A stretch of DNA of 64,000 nt from positions 4,960,001 through 5,024,000 of the forward strand of contig NZ_CP042430.1 of assembly GCF_007970665.1 (NCBI RefSeq), read 5' to 3'. This DNA comes from Baekduia soli (GTDB lineage: Bacteria > Actinomycetota > Thermoleophilia > Solirubrobacterales > Solirubrobacteraceae). Shown here in pieces: positions 22,951 to 30,252 of this stretch (positions are counted from its first letter, which is position 1; each line of letters opens with the position of its first letter). The position numbers were made by a program, and so were the translations under genes. The notes under the pieces were generated by a model. The model worked only from the letters and a program-made list of their open reading frames with translations. It searched no databases and was not told where the DNA came from.

Positions 22951-23926
22951 CCTCGCCGCCCACGCCGCGGAACGCCCGGCGGTAGGTCGTGGGGCGCGTG
23001 GCGGTCGCCCGCCCGAAGTGCACGCGCAGCGCGGCGGCGCTGCCGAAGCCCGAGCGCCGCGCGACCTCCTCGACGGGGAGGTCGGTGGACTCCAGCAGGC
23101 GGCGCGCGTGATGGATGCGCTGGGTCGTCAGCCAGCGCTTGGGGGCCTCGCCGGTCTCGGCCACGAAGCGCCGGGCGAACGTCCGCGGGCTCATGTGCGA
23201 GTGGCGGGCCAGGACCTCGACGGTCAGCGGCTCGTGCAGGCGCTCCAGGGCCCAGCGGCGCGTGCCGGCCAGGCCGCCGCCCTCGTGCGCGGGGACGGGG
23301 TGGTCGATGTACTGCGCCTGGCCGCCGTCGCGGTGGGGCGCGACGACGTTCCAGCGCGCCAGCGCGGTCGCGGCGTCGGCGCCGAGGTCGCCGCGCACGA
23401 CGTGCAGGCAGAGGTCCATCCCCGCCGCCAGGCCGGCGGAGGTCAGCACGTCGCCGTCGTCGAGGTAGAGCACGCCGGGGTCGACGTCGACCGTCGGGAA
23501 CTCCGCGGCGAGCTGCTCGCAGTAGGCCCAGTGCGTCGTCGCGCGGCGCCCGTCGAGCACGCCCGCGTGGGCCAGCGCGAAGGCGCCGGTGCAGATCGAC
23601 ATGACGCGCGCGCCGCGGGCGTGGGCGGCGGCCAGGGCGTCCAGCGCGAGGCGCTGGGCGGCCACGAGGGGCGGCGTCGAGCCCCCGACGACCACGAGGT
23701 CGGCCTCCTGGAGCACCTCGAGGCCGGCGTCGGCGTGCAGGACGACGCCGGCGGCCGTCGTCACCGGCCCGGGGTCGGCCGCGGCCAGCGTCAGCACGTA
23801 GGGCGTCTCGGGCCGCGCGGTGCCGGGTCGCCCCGGCCCGAAGACCGTGTGCACCGTCCCGATGTCGTACAGGATCGAGCCCTCGAGGAGCAGGAGGGCG
23901 ACGCGGATCTCCGACGACGCGGCCAT
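22934..23926 (-). CDS. GlxA/FtrA-type AraC-family transcriptional regulator
   Basis: The 330-residue regulator has an N-terminal DJ-1/PfpI-like glutamine-amidotransferase fold (RVALLLLEGSILYDIGTV, then ADLVVVGGS and ARVMSICTGAFALAHAGVLDG with the nucleophile-elbow Cys) and a C-terminal AraC double helix-turn-helix (LARHSHMSPRTFARRFVAETG, VEEVARRSGFGSAAALRVHFGRAT). It is a probable activator. The ATG at 23924-23926 was chosen over an upstream Met because it leaves room for the divergent promoter of the MFS gene at 23999. A sequence TTGTCATTCCTGCCAC lies in this interval and looks like a GlxA-group operator. Confidence 0.88.
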   Translation of the reverse strand: MAASSEIRVALLLLEGSILYDIGTVHTVFGPGRPGTARPETPYVLTLAAADPGPVTTAAGVVLHADAGLEVLQEADLVVVGGSTPPLVAAQRLALDALAAAHARGARVMSICTGAFALAHAGVLDGRRATTHWAYCEQLAAEFPTVDVDPGVLYLDDGDVLTSAGLAAGMDLCLHVVRGDLGADAATALARWNVVAPHRDGGQAQYIDHPVPAHEGGGLAGTRRWALERLHEPLTVEVLARHSHMSPRTFARRFVAETGEAPKRWLTTQRIHHARRLLESTDLPVEEVARRSGFGSAAALRVHFGRATATRPTTYRRAFRGVGGEVTPTA

Positions 23927-23946
23927 TGGCCGGAATCTAGCGAAGG

Positions 23947-23962
23947 TTGTCATTCCTGCCAC
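23947..23962. promoter_or_regulatory. candidate AraC (GlxA-group) operator
   Basis: TTGTCATTCCTGCCAC stands in the 72-base divergent interval between the AraC-family gene and the MFS transporter. Similar TGGCAG-N-TGACAA-like elements are reported for GlxA-group regulators; the match is from memory. Confidence 0.35.
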
Positions 23963-23998
23963 TCGTGGCGCCCGCGACCGTCCGGAAGGCTGTGGGCC

Positions 23999-25237
23999 AT
24001 GCACCGCGCCTGGATCGTCGCCGCCGCCGGCTTCGTCGCGCTCCTCGCCGCCGCGGCGATCCGCGCCACGTTCGGCATCCTCATGGAGCCGCTCATGATG
24101 GAGTTCGGCTGGAGCCACGGCGCGATCTCCACCGCTGCGTCGGTCAACCTGGTGGTCTTCGGGCTCTCGGCGCCGTTCGCCGCCTCGCTGACCGAGCGCT
24201 TCGGGCTGCGCCGCGTCGTGTCGGTCGCGCTCGTGCTCATCGTCGTCAGCGCCGCGGCGCTGACCCAGGTCACCCGGCTCTGGCAGCTCTACGTCGCCTG
24301 GGGCCTGGTCGCGGGCGCGGCGACGGGCGCCGTGGCGCCCGTGCTGGCCGCGACGGTCGCCGGGCGCTGGTTCGTCGCGCGCCGCGGCCTGGTCATCGGC
24401 CTGCTGACCGCGGCGAACTCCACGGGCCAGCTCGTCTTCCTGCCGCTCATGGCCCACCTGACCGAGCACGGCGACTGGCGCTGGACGATGGCCGTCGTCG
24501 GCGGCGCCGCGCTCGTCGCGCTGGCCGCCGTGGCCGCGGCGCTGCGCGACCGGCCCTCCGACGTCGGCCTGGCGCCCTACGGCGGGACCGCCGAGCCGCC
24601 GCCCAGCGGGCCGCGGCGCGCCGCGGTCGGCGTCCTGCGCGACATCGGGCGCGACCCGGTCTTCCTCGCGCTGGCCGCCTCGTTCTTCGTCTGCGGGGCC
24701 ACGACGGTCGGGCTCATCGCCGTGCACCTGATCCCCGCCGCCCACGACCACGGGATCCCGGCGGGCCAGGCCGCCGGCCTCATGGCCCTCATGGGGATCC
24801 TCGACATCGCGGGCACGACGGGCTCGGGCTGGCTGACCGACCGCCACCCGGCGCGGCGCCTGCTCGTCGTCTACTACGCCGGCCGCGGCGTCTCGCTGCT
24901 CATCCTGCCGGCGGCGCTGTCCAGCCGCGGGCCGGTGCTCACGGCGTTCACGGTGTTCTACGGCCTGGACTGGATCGCGACCGTGCCGCCCACCGTGGCG
25001 CTCGTGACCCAGCGCTTCGGGCGCGAGATCGGCGTGGTGGCGTTCGGCTGGATCTTCGCCGCCCACCAGCTGGGCGGCGCGGCGGCCGCCTGGGCCGCGG
25101 GCGCCGTGCGCGACGGTTCGGGCACCTACGACGGCGTGTTCATCGTCTCGGGGGCGCTGTGCTTCGCGGCGGCCCTGCTGCTCGCCGGCCTGCGCGTGCG
25201 GCCGCGCCGGCTGGCACCGGCGTCCGCGCCCGCCTGA
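23999..25237 (+). CDS. MFS transporter (monocarboxylate/oxalate-type)
   Basis: The 412-residue protein has 12 predicted membrane segments and begins MHRAWIVAAAGFVALLAAAAI, FGILMEPLMMEFGWSHGAIS, a start pattern typical of the MFS family that includes oxalate:formate and monocarboxylate carriers. Motif A appears as LTERFGLRR (about 64-72) and the second half contains GSGWLTDRHPARR. The substrate is unknown. It is probably controlled by the divergent AraC-family regulator. Confidence 0.87.
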   Translation: MHRAWIVAAAGFVALLAAAAIRATFGILMEPLMMEFGWSHGAISTAASVNLVVFGLSAPFAASLTERFGLRRVVSVALVLIVVSAAALTQVTRLWQLYVAWGLVAGAATGAVAPVLAATVAGRWFVARRGLVIGLLTAANSTGQLVFLPLMAHLTEHGDWRWTMAVVGGAALVALAAVAAALRDRPSDVGLAPYGGTAEPPPSGPRRAAVGVLRDIGRDPVFLALAASFFVCGATTVGLIAVHLIPAAHDHGIPAGQAAGLMALMGILDIAGTTGSGWLTDRHPARRLLVVYYAGRGVSLLILPAALSSRGPVLTAFTVFYGLDWIATVPPTVALVTQRFGREIGVVAFGWIFAAHQLGGAAAAWAAGAVRDGSGTYDGVFIVSGALCFAAALLLAGLRVRPRRLAPASAPA

Positions 25238-25462
25238 GCCGGCAGGGCACCGCCGCGCCCGGGTGCAGGCGCGGCGGCGTGGGGACTCAGCGGTGGTCTG
25301 GACCGTCGTCGGTGCCACGCCCGCGGCCGTGGCGGTCACCGGCGTTGTGGCCGACCGGGTCGTCGGCGCGTGGCCGGCGAGCGCGACCGGGGCCGCCACG
25401 CCGAGCGAGAGGGCGGCGACGGCCGCCGTCGTGGTCCATGAGCGCTTGGTGGGAAGGGACAT
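25238..25462 (-). other. truncated or frameshifted secreted-protein start with strong RBS
   Basis: An ATG at 25460-25462 is preceded by AGGAGG six bases upstream and opens with a good signal peptide (SWTTTAAVAALSLGVAAPVALAGHA, about residues 8-32) followed by a Thr/Ala-rich stretch to about residue 58. The frame then becomes Arg-rich and stays open antisense through the MFS gene with no stop, so the mature protein cannot be defined. A one-base change near 25290 would place a TGA after about 58 codons. I read this as a small exported protein with a damaged or wrongly sequenced 3' end, or a remnant. Confidence 0.4.
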
Positions 25463-25657
25463 GCCGGGCCTCCTGGGTGGTGGTTGCTGATGCCCATCAC
25501 CATCCGCCCAACGGGGTCCTGCATTCCATGGGGCAATGGTGGCGGCCCGGACCCAGACCATTCGCACCGTGATCGTGGGACCCCGGCGGCGTCGGGACCG
25601 GCGCGCCCGGCCAGGACCCTCGCGTCGCGCCGTCGTGCTGGGTAGAACTCCCGGCAC
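25463..25657. other. divergent intergenic region before amylosucrase
   Basis: About 195 bases between the start of the truncated exported frame and the amylosucrase GTG. It contains CATT-N9-AATG near 25523-25539 as a weak dyad. No gene or clear promoter consensus was found. Confidence 0.3.
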
Positions 25658-27595
25658 GTGCAGAACGTCCACGCGATGCGCCCCGAGGTCCGGGCCGAGT
25701 TCACCGAGGCGGTCAGGCACCTCGACGGCGACGCGGCGTTCCTGACGCGCCTGGAGCGCTTCTACACCGAGCTGCGCGACCCGCTCGTCGCGCTCTACGG
25801 CGACGACGCGCGGCTGTCCGGGCAGCTCGCGCAGCTGCTGGAGGCCATGGCGCGCACGGCGCGCGAGCGCTCGCCCGAGCTCCGCCGCCTCGATCACGAG
25901 CGCGAGATCACCCCGGACTGGCTGCTGCGCGAGCAGGCCGTCGGCTACGTGGCCTACACCGACCGCTTCGCCGGCACGCTGGCCGGCGTGCGCGAGCGCC
26001 TGCCCTACCTGCGCGAGCTCGGCATCACCTACCTGCACCTCATGCCGCTGCTGGCCACGCGGCCCGAGCCCAACGACGGCGGCTACGCCGTGGTCGACTA
26101 CGCCCGCGTGCAGCCCGAGCTGGGCTCCATGGACGACCTCCGCGCCCTGGCCGCCGAGCTGCGCGCGCACGGCATGGCGCTGTGCGTCGACGTCGTCGTC
26201 AACCACACGGCGCGCGAGCACCCCTGGGCGCAGGCCGCGATGGCTGGCGACGAGCGGCGGCTGGCCTACTACCGGACGTTCGCCGACCGCGGCGAGCCCG
26301 ACGCGTACGCCGCGACGCTGCCGGACATCTTCCCCGACACCGCGCCGGGCAGCTTCACCTACGAGCCCGAGCTGCGCCGCTGGGTGTGGACGACGTTCAA
26401 CCCGTACCAGTGGGACCTCGACTACCGCAACCCGGAGGTCCTGCGCGAGATGGCCGAGGTGCTGCTCGGGCTCGCCGCCGCCGGCATCGACGTGCTGCGA
26501 CTGGACGCCGTGCCGTTCCTGTGGAAGCGGCTGGGCACCGACTGCCAGAACCAGCCCGAGGTCCACGACCTGCTGCAGGCGCTGCGCGCCGTCGTGCGGA
26601 TCGCGGCGCCCGCCGTCGCGTTCAAGGCCGAGGCCATCGTCGGCCCCGAGCAGCTCGTGGCCTACCTGGGCACGGGCCGCCACGAGGGCAAGGAGTGCGA
26701 CCTGGCCTACAACAACGTGCTCATGGCCCTGCTGTGGAGCTCGCTGGCCTCGGGCCGCGCGCCGCTGCTGGCCCACGTCGTCGCCCGGATGCCGCCGGTC
26801 CCGCCGGGCACGGGCTGGGTGACCTACGTGCGCTGCCACGACGACATCGGCTGGGCGATCGGCGACGAGGCGGCCGCGGCCGTGGGCGAGGACGCCCACC
26901 TGCACCGCCGCTTCCTGTCGGACTTCTACGCCGGCGACTTCCCGGGGTCCTTCGCCGGCGGCGCGCGCTTCCAGCCCGAGCCGTCCGGCGAGGCGCGCAC
27001 GAGCGGCACCGCCGCCTCCCTCTGCGGGCTGGACGCCGCGGTGCGCTCCGGGGACCGCGCCGCCACCGAGCTCGCCGTGCGGCGCGTCCTGCTGCTCTAC
27101 GCGCTGGCCTTCGGCCACGGCGGGCTGCCGCTGATCTACATGGGCGACGAGCTGGGCCTGGGCAACGACCCGCACTGGGCCGATCCGCCCGCCCACCGCG
27201 ACGACAACCGCTGGATGCACCGGCCGCCGATGGACTGGGCGGCCGCCGCGCGCCGCCGCGCCCCCGACAGCCCCGAGGCGGAGCTGTGGCACGGCCTGCG
27301 CCGGCTCATCGAGGTCCGCCGCGCCACCCGGGCCACGCACGCCCAGGGCCTCGGCCTGCCCGTGCGGACCGGCAACGACCACGTCTACGGGCTCCTGCGC
27401 AGCCACGCGGGCGACCGGCTGCTCCTGCTGGCCAACCTGACCGCCCGTCCGCAGCACGTCCATCACGGCGTGGCGGACGCCCACGGCCTGGTGCTGCGGG
27501 CCGCCGACGCCACGCGCGCCGACGGGCGACCACTGGGCGAGGACGGCGAGCACGTCGTCCTCGCGCCCTACCAGGTGCTCTGGATCCGGGACTGA
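25658..27595 (+). CDS. amylosucrase (GH13)
   Basis: The 645-residue enzyme fits amylosucrase, a glycoside hydrolase family 13 glucosyltransferase that builds alpha-1,4-glucan from sucrose and releases fructose. GH13 regions are complete: region I DVVVNHTARE, nucleophile Asp283 in GIDVLRLDAVPF, acid/base Glu325 in FKAEAIVG and Asp395 in VRCHDDIGW. These positions closely parallel the catalytic residues known for the Neisseria enzyme (286, 328, 393). The extra N-terminal helical domain (LERFYTELRDPLVALYGDD) and the length are also typical. The protein is cytoplasmic (no signal peptide). The GTG at 25658 begins the conserved helical domain. Substrate alternatives within GH13 are sucrose hydrolase or trehalose synthase, but the pattern favours amylosucrase. 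Confidence 0.92.
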   Translation: MQNVHAMRPEVRAEFTEAVRHLDGDAAFLTRLERFYTELRDPLVALYGDDARLSGQLAQLLEAMARTARERSPELRRLDHEREITPDWLLREQAVGYVAYTDRFAGTLAGVRERLPYLRELGITYLHLMPLLATRPEPNDGGYAVVDYARVQPELGSMDDLRALAAELRAHGMALCVDVVVNHTAREHPWAQAAMAGDERRLAYYRTFADRGEPDAYAATLPDIFPDTAPGSFTYEPELRRWVWTTFNPYQWDLDYRNPEVLREMAEVLLGLAAAGIDVLRLDAVPFLWKRLGTDCQNQPEVHDLLQALRAVVRIAAPAVAFKAEAIVGPEQLVAYLGTGRHEGKECDLAYNNVLMALLWSSLASGRAPLLAHVVARMPPVPPGTGWVTYVRCHDDIGWAIGDEAAAAVGEDAHLHRRFLSDFYAGDFPGSFAGGARFQPEPSGEARTSGTAASLCGLDAAVRSGDRAATELAVRRVLLLYALAFGHGGLPLIYMGDELGLGNDPHWADPPAHRDDNRWMHRPPMDWAAAARRRAPDSPEAELWHGLRRLIEVRRATRATHAQGLGLPVRTGNDHVYGLLRSHAGDRLLLLANLTARPQHVHHGVADAHGLVLRAADATRADGRPLGEDGEHVVLAPYQVLWIRD

Positions 27596-27612
27596 CGGCG
27601 CGCGGGCGGCGG

Positions 27613-27705
27613 TCAGCCGCCCGCCGGGACCTCGAGGACGAGCTCGAGCCCGTCCTCGTCGTCGCACCGGGTGCCGACCTGGACGAAGCCGTTCTGCGCG
27701 GCGAG
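27613..27705 (-). pseudogene. C-terminal remnant of a GNAT acetyltransferase
   Basis: Thirty codons on the minus strand read ALAAQNGFVQVG, then DDEDGLELVLEVP and a TGA. This is the usual last strand-loop-strand of GNAT N-acetyltransferases (rNGF-x-x-VG followed by D-x-D-G-x-ELVxE). Nothing upstream in frame resembles the rest of the fold, and the adjoining DNA is a perfect hairpin, so most of the gene has been lost. The relic lies between the convergent amylosucrase and PEBP genes. Confidence 0.6.
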
Positions 27706-27720
27706 GGCGCAGGGCGCCCG

Positions 27721-27750
27721 CGCGTCCGGTCCGTGCGCGGACCGGACGCG
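27721..27750. terminator. strong 13-bp hairpin between convergent genes
   Basis: CGCGTCCGGTCCG (27721-27733) pairs perfectly with CGGACCGGACGCG (27738-27750) around a 4-base loop. It probably terminates the amylosucrase gene and the PEBP gene. Confidence 0.65.
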
Positions 27751-27778
27751 GGCGGGCGAAAGAGGGCCGGGGCCGGGC

Positions 27779-28324
27779 TCAGCCGGTGATCTCGGCGGTC
27801 GCCGTCAGCACGGCGCGGCCGAGGATGTGCCCGGAGATGACGAACCCCAGGAACGCGGGCGTGGAGTCCGGCGTGACGCCGTCGCCGGCCAGCGACTCGG
27901 TGTCGAGCGCGTGCACGGCGAACACGTAGCGGTGCGAGCCGTGGCCGGCCGGCGGCGCCGCGCCGAGGAAGCGCGCGCCGCCCGCGTCGTTCTTCAGCTG
28001 CACGGCCCCGTCGGGCAGGCCCGGGCCGCCCTCGTCACCGGCGCCCGCCGCCAGCTCGGTCACCGACGCGGGCAGGTCGTACACCGCCCAGTGCCAGAAG
28101 CCCGACTGGGTCGGCGCGTCGGGGTCGTACATCGTGACGGCGTAGCCCTTGGTCCCCTCGGGCGCCCCGCTCCAGGACAGCTGCGGCGAGCGGTCCTCGC
28201 CGCCCGGAACCCCGAACAGGCCCGACATCGTCACGCCGGGCAGCGGCTCGCCGTCGGTGACGTCGGTGCTCGTCAGGGCGAAGGAGGGCACCTCGGGGAG
28301 GCGGTGGAAGGGGTCGTTGGCCAT
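27779..28324 (-). CDS. YbhB/YbcL family Raf-kinase-inhibitor-like (PEBP) protein
   Basis: A 181-residue cytoplasmic PEBP-fold protein. Family hallmarks are SPQLSWSGAPEGTKGYAVTMYDPDAP (split near residues 46-71; the DPDAP motif is at about 67-71), FWHWAVYDLPA (76-86), and HRYVFAVHALD (131-141). The fold binds small anionic ligands or phospholipid headgroups; the bacterial role is unknown. The ATG at 28322-28324 begins a short leader of typical length. Its 3' end faces amylosucrase across a strong hairpin. Confidence 0.9.
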   Translation of the reverse strand: MANDPFHRLPEVPSFALTSTDVTDGEPLPGVTMSGLFGVPGGEDRSPQLSWSGAPEGTKGYAVTMYDPDAPTQSGFWHWAVYDLPASVTELAAGAGDEGGPGLPDGAVQLKNDAGGARFLGAAPPAGHGSHRYVFAVHALDTESLAGDGVTPDSTPAFLGFVISGHILGRAVLTATAEITG

Positions 28325-28363
28325 CGGGAGCTCCTGTCTCGGGTTGCGCGGACCTCCCGAACC

Positions 28364-28579
28364 CTAGCCGGAGGCCGGTGCCCGGACCGCCGCGCGCGGA
28401 TCGTCCTCGGCACTCCCGTCGGGCGCGTCGGGCCGGGCCGGCGCACCGGGCCCGGCGAGGGTCACCGTGCGGCTCTCCCGCAGCAGCTCGGCGCCGATGT
28501 CCCCGCGGGCCAGCAGCAGGGCGATCAGCCGCCGCCGCGCGCTGCGGTGCGCGGCCGCGCGACGGCCCGGATCGGTCAC
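28364..28579 (-). CDS. small hypothetical protein coupled to SIMPL gene (71 aa)
   Basis: Reading from a GTG at 28577-28579 that overlaps the TGA of the SIMPL-domain gene (GTGA), 71 codons encode a basic N-terminal half with a hydrophobic helix (RRRLIALLLARGDIGAELLR) and an acidic, Pro/Ala-rich tail. The overlap supports translational coupling and so a real gene. I recognise no family. It has no clear signal peptide because the hydrophobic stretch is short and follows eight basic residues. Confidence 0.5.
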   Translation of the reverse strand: MTDPGRRAAAHRSARRRLIALLLARGDIGAELLRESRTVTLAGPGAPARPDAPDGSAEDDPRAAVRAPASG

Positions 28580-29094
28580 GTGGCGACCGCGTAGGTCAGC
28601 GCCACGCCCGCCGAGACCGACGACGGCACGCGGCAGACCTTGTGCGTGCCCTTGAGGACCACCCGGCGGCGCGTGCCGTCCTTGCGCACGACCGTCTTGG
28701 TCTTGCGCACCTGTCCGCAGAAGTGGCCGTTGCCGAACGTCCCGTTCTGGGGCGAGTAGAAGAACGGATAGCCGGGCTGGGCGGCGTCGGAGATCGAGAC
28801 CAGCGCGCCGAGCTGCAGACCGGCGGCCCCGGCCAGGGCGGCCGCATGCGTCCGGGCGTCGGCGACGGCCAGCGGCAGGGCCTTGGCCGCGGCGACCTTC
28901 ACGGACTTGGCGATCGACGCGTCGTCGTGGGCGTCGACGGGCACCGGCTTGACCGTCGCCGTGCCGTTGGCGGTGATCGTGGGGCCGGCGGGCGTGGCCG
29001 CCTGCTGCGCCATCGCTCCGGGCGCCCCCACCGCGCAGGCGGCGACCCCGGCCGCGATCGTCAGCACGGACCTGCCACCACGGACCCTGGGCAC
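28576..29094 (-). CDS. exported SIMPL-domain (DUF541) protein
   Basis: This 172-residue protein starts at a GTG (29092-29094) with AAGGGAG upstream, and has a signal peptide VRGGRSVLTIAAGVAACAVGAPGAMA (about residues 4-29) with cleavage likely after Ala-Met-Ala. The mature part follows the SIMPL/DUF541 pattern: TITANGTATVKPVPVDA, then AKALPLAVADARTHAAALAGAAGLQLGALVSISDAA. Two cysteines (FCGQ and VCRV) near the C-terminus could form a disulfide outside the cell. The family is poorly characterised; one member in eukaryotes associates with IRAK signalling, and bacterial members are envelope proteins. It is transcribed with the downstream 71-residue gene. Confidence 0.8.
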   Translation of the reverse strand: MPRVRGGRSVLTIAAGVAACAVGAPGAMAQQAATPAGPTITANGTATVKPVPVDAHDDASIAKSVKVAAAKALPLAVADARTHAAALAGAAGLQLGALVSISDAAQPGYPFFYSPQNGTFGNGHFCGQVRKTKTVVRKDGTRRRVVLKGTHKVCRVPSSVSAGVALTYAVAT

Positions 29095-29168
29095 AGCACT
29101 CCCTTCGTCGATGTACGCCTGCCTGTACAACGCGCGGGGCCCCACATCTGTGACGGTGCCGGTCAGCG

Positions 29169-29192
29169 GCGCGACCGCCGGGGCGGTCGCGC
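29169..29192 (-). terminator. hairpin terminator of the hopanoid operon
   Basis: GCGCGACCGC (29169-29178) and GCGGTCGCGC (29183-29192) pair perfectly around a 4-base loop, 11 bases downstream of the hpnH stop. Confidence 0.6.
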
Positions 29193-29202
29193 GCGCCGCG
29201 GA

Positions 29203-30252
29203 TCAGGCGCCGACGAGCGCCCGCAGGGACTGCTTGAGCGACTGCGACGTCGCGACGACGGCGGTCGGCTCGTAGCCGCAGTGGGCCATGCAGTTCTCGC
29301 AGCGCGGGTCCTTCCCGCGCCCGTAGGCGTCCCAGTCGGTGGTCTCCAGGAGCTCCTTGTAGGTCTTCGTGTAGCCGTCGCCCATGAGGTAGCACGGGCG
29401 CTGCCAGCCGAACAGCGAGTAGCTCGGGATGCCCCAGGGCGTGCAGGCGAAGTCGGCCTTGCCCTCCAGGAAGTCCAGGAACAGCGGGCTGTGGTTCAGC
29501 CGCCAGCGCTTGCGCCGGCCGTCGGCGAACGCGGCCTTGAACAGCTCGCGCGTCTGGCGCACGCCGAGGAAGTGCTCCTGGTCGGGCGCCTTCTCGTAGG
29601 CGTAGGCCGGCGAGATCATCATCTCGTCGACCTCGAGCTCGTCGTTGAGGAAGTCCAGGACCGACCGGATCGTCTCGGGCGAGTCGTGCGTGAAGAACGT
29701 CGTGTTCGTCGTGACCCGGAAGCCCGCGGCCTTGGCGGCGCGGATCGCCGAGACGGCCTTGTCGAACGTCCCCTCGCGGGCGACGGAGGCGTCGTGACGC
29801 TCGGCGAGCCCGTCGATGTGCACGGCCCAGCTGAAATAGGGGCCGGGCGTGAACTTGTCGAGCTTGCGCTCCATGAGCAGCGCGTTCGTGCACAGGTAGA
29901 CGAACTTCTTGCGCGCGACGAGCTGGCGCACGATCTCGTCGATCTCGGGATGGATGAGCGGCTCGCCCCCGGCGATGGAGACCATCGGGGCGCCGCATTC
30001 CTCCACGGCGTCGATGGCGTCCTGCACGGGCATGCGGCGGCGCAGCTCGTGCTCGGGATGCTGGATCTTGCCGCAGCCCTCGCAGGCCAGGTTGCACTGG
30101 AAGAGCGGCTCGAGCTCGAGGATCAGCGGGTACTTGTCGCGGCGCAGCAGCTTCTGACGGGCGATGTAGGCGCCCATGCGGGCGCTCTGACGGAACGAGA
30201 CGGGGATTTCAATGCTCCCTTGGCCGGCGGCGCGGCGGTTTGAAACGGACAT
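29203..30252 (-). CDS. hpnH: adenosyl-hopene transferase HpnH (radical SAM)
   Basis: The 349-residue enzyme matches HpnH, which uses a 5'-deoxyadenosyl radical to add the adenosyl group to diploptene on the way to extended hopanoids. The CxxxCxxC cluster motif is FQCNLACEGC (Cys53, 57, 60), followed by GKIQHPEH and SIAGGEPLIHPEIDE, the radical SAM GGE motif. C-terminal cysteines in FACTPWGIPSY, RPCYLM and RCENCMAHCGY are also family features. The gene begins inside the 3' end of hpnG-ispH (44-base overlap). The start is slightly uncertain: AAGGGAG stands just before an ATT codon near residue 14, and homology proper begins at about IEIPVSFRQSARMGAY; the annotated ATG at 30250-30252 is the conventional choice. 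Confidence 0.93.
   Translation of the reverse strand: MSVSNRRAAGQGSIEIPVSFRQSARMGAYIARQKLLRRDKYPLILELEPLFQCNLACEGCGKIQHPEHELRRRMPVQDAIDAVEECGAPMVSIAGGEPLIHPEIDEIVRQLVARKKFVYLCTNALLMERKLDKFTPGPYFSWAVHIDGLAERHDASVAREGTFDKAVSAIRAAKAAGFRVTTNTTFFTHDSPETIRSVLDFLNDELEVDEMMISPAYAYEKAPDQEHFLGVRQTRELFKAAFADGRRKRWRLNHSPLFLDFLEGKADFACTPWGIPSYSLFGWQRPCYLMGDGYTKTYKELLETTDWDAYGRGKDPRCENCMAHCGYEPTAVVATSQSLKQSLRALVGA

Noticed and set aside
22934-27667. A 1577-codon open frame on the minus strand
   Set aside because: Only its last 330 codons (22934-23926) have family homology. The rest runs antisense to the MFS transporter and amylosucrase genes and is a GC-rich shadow.
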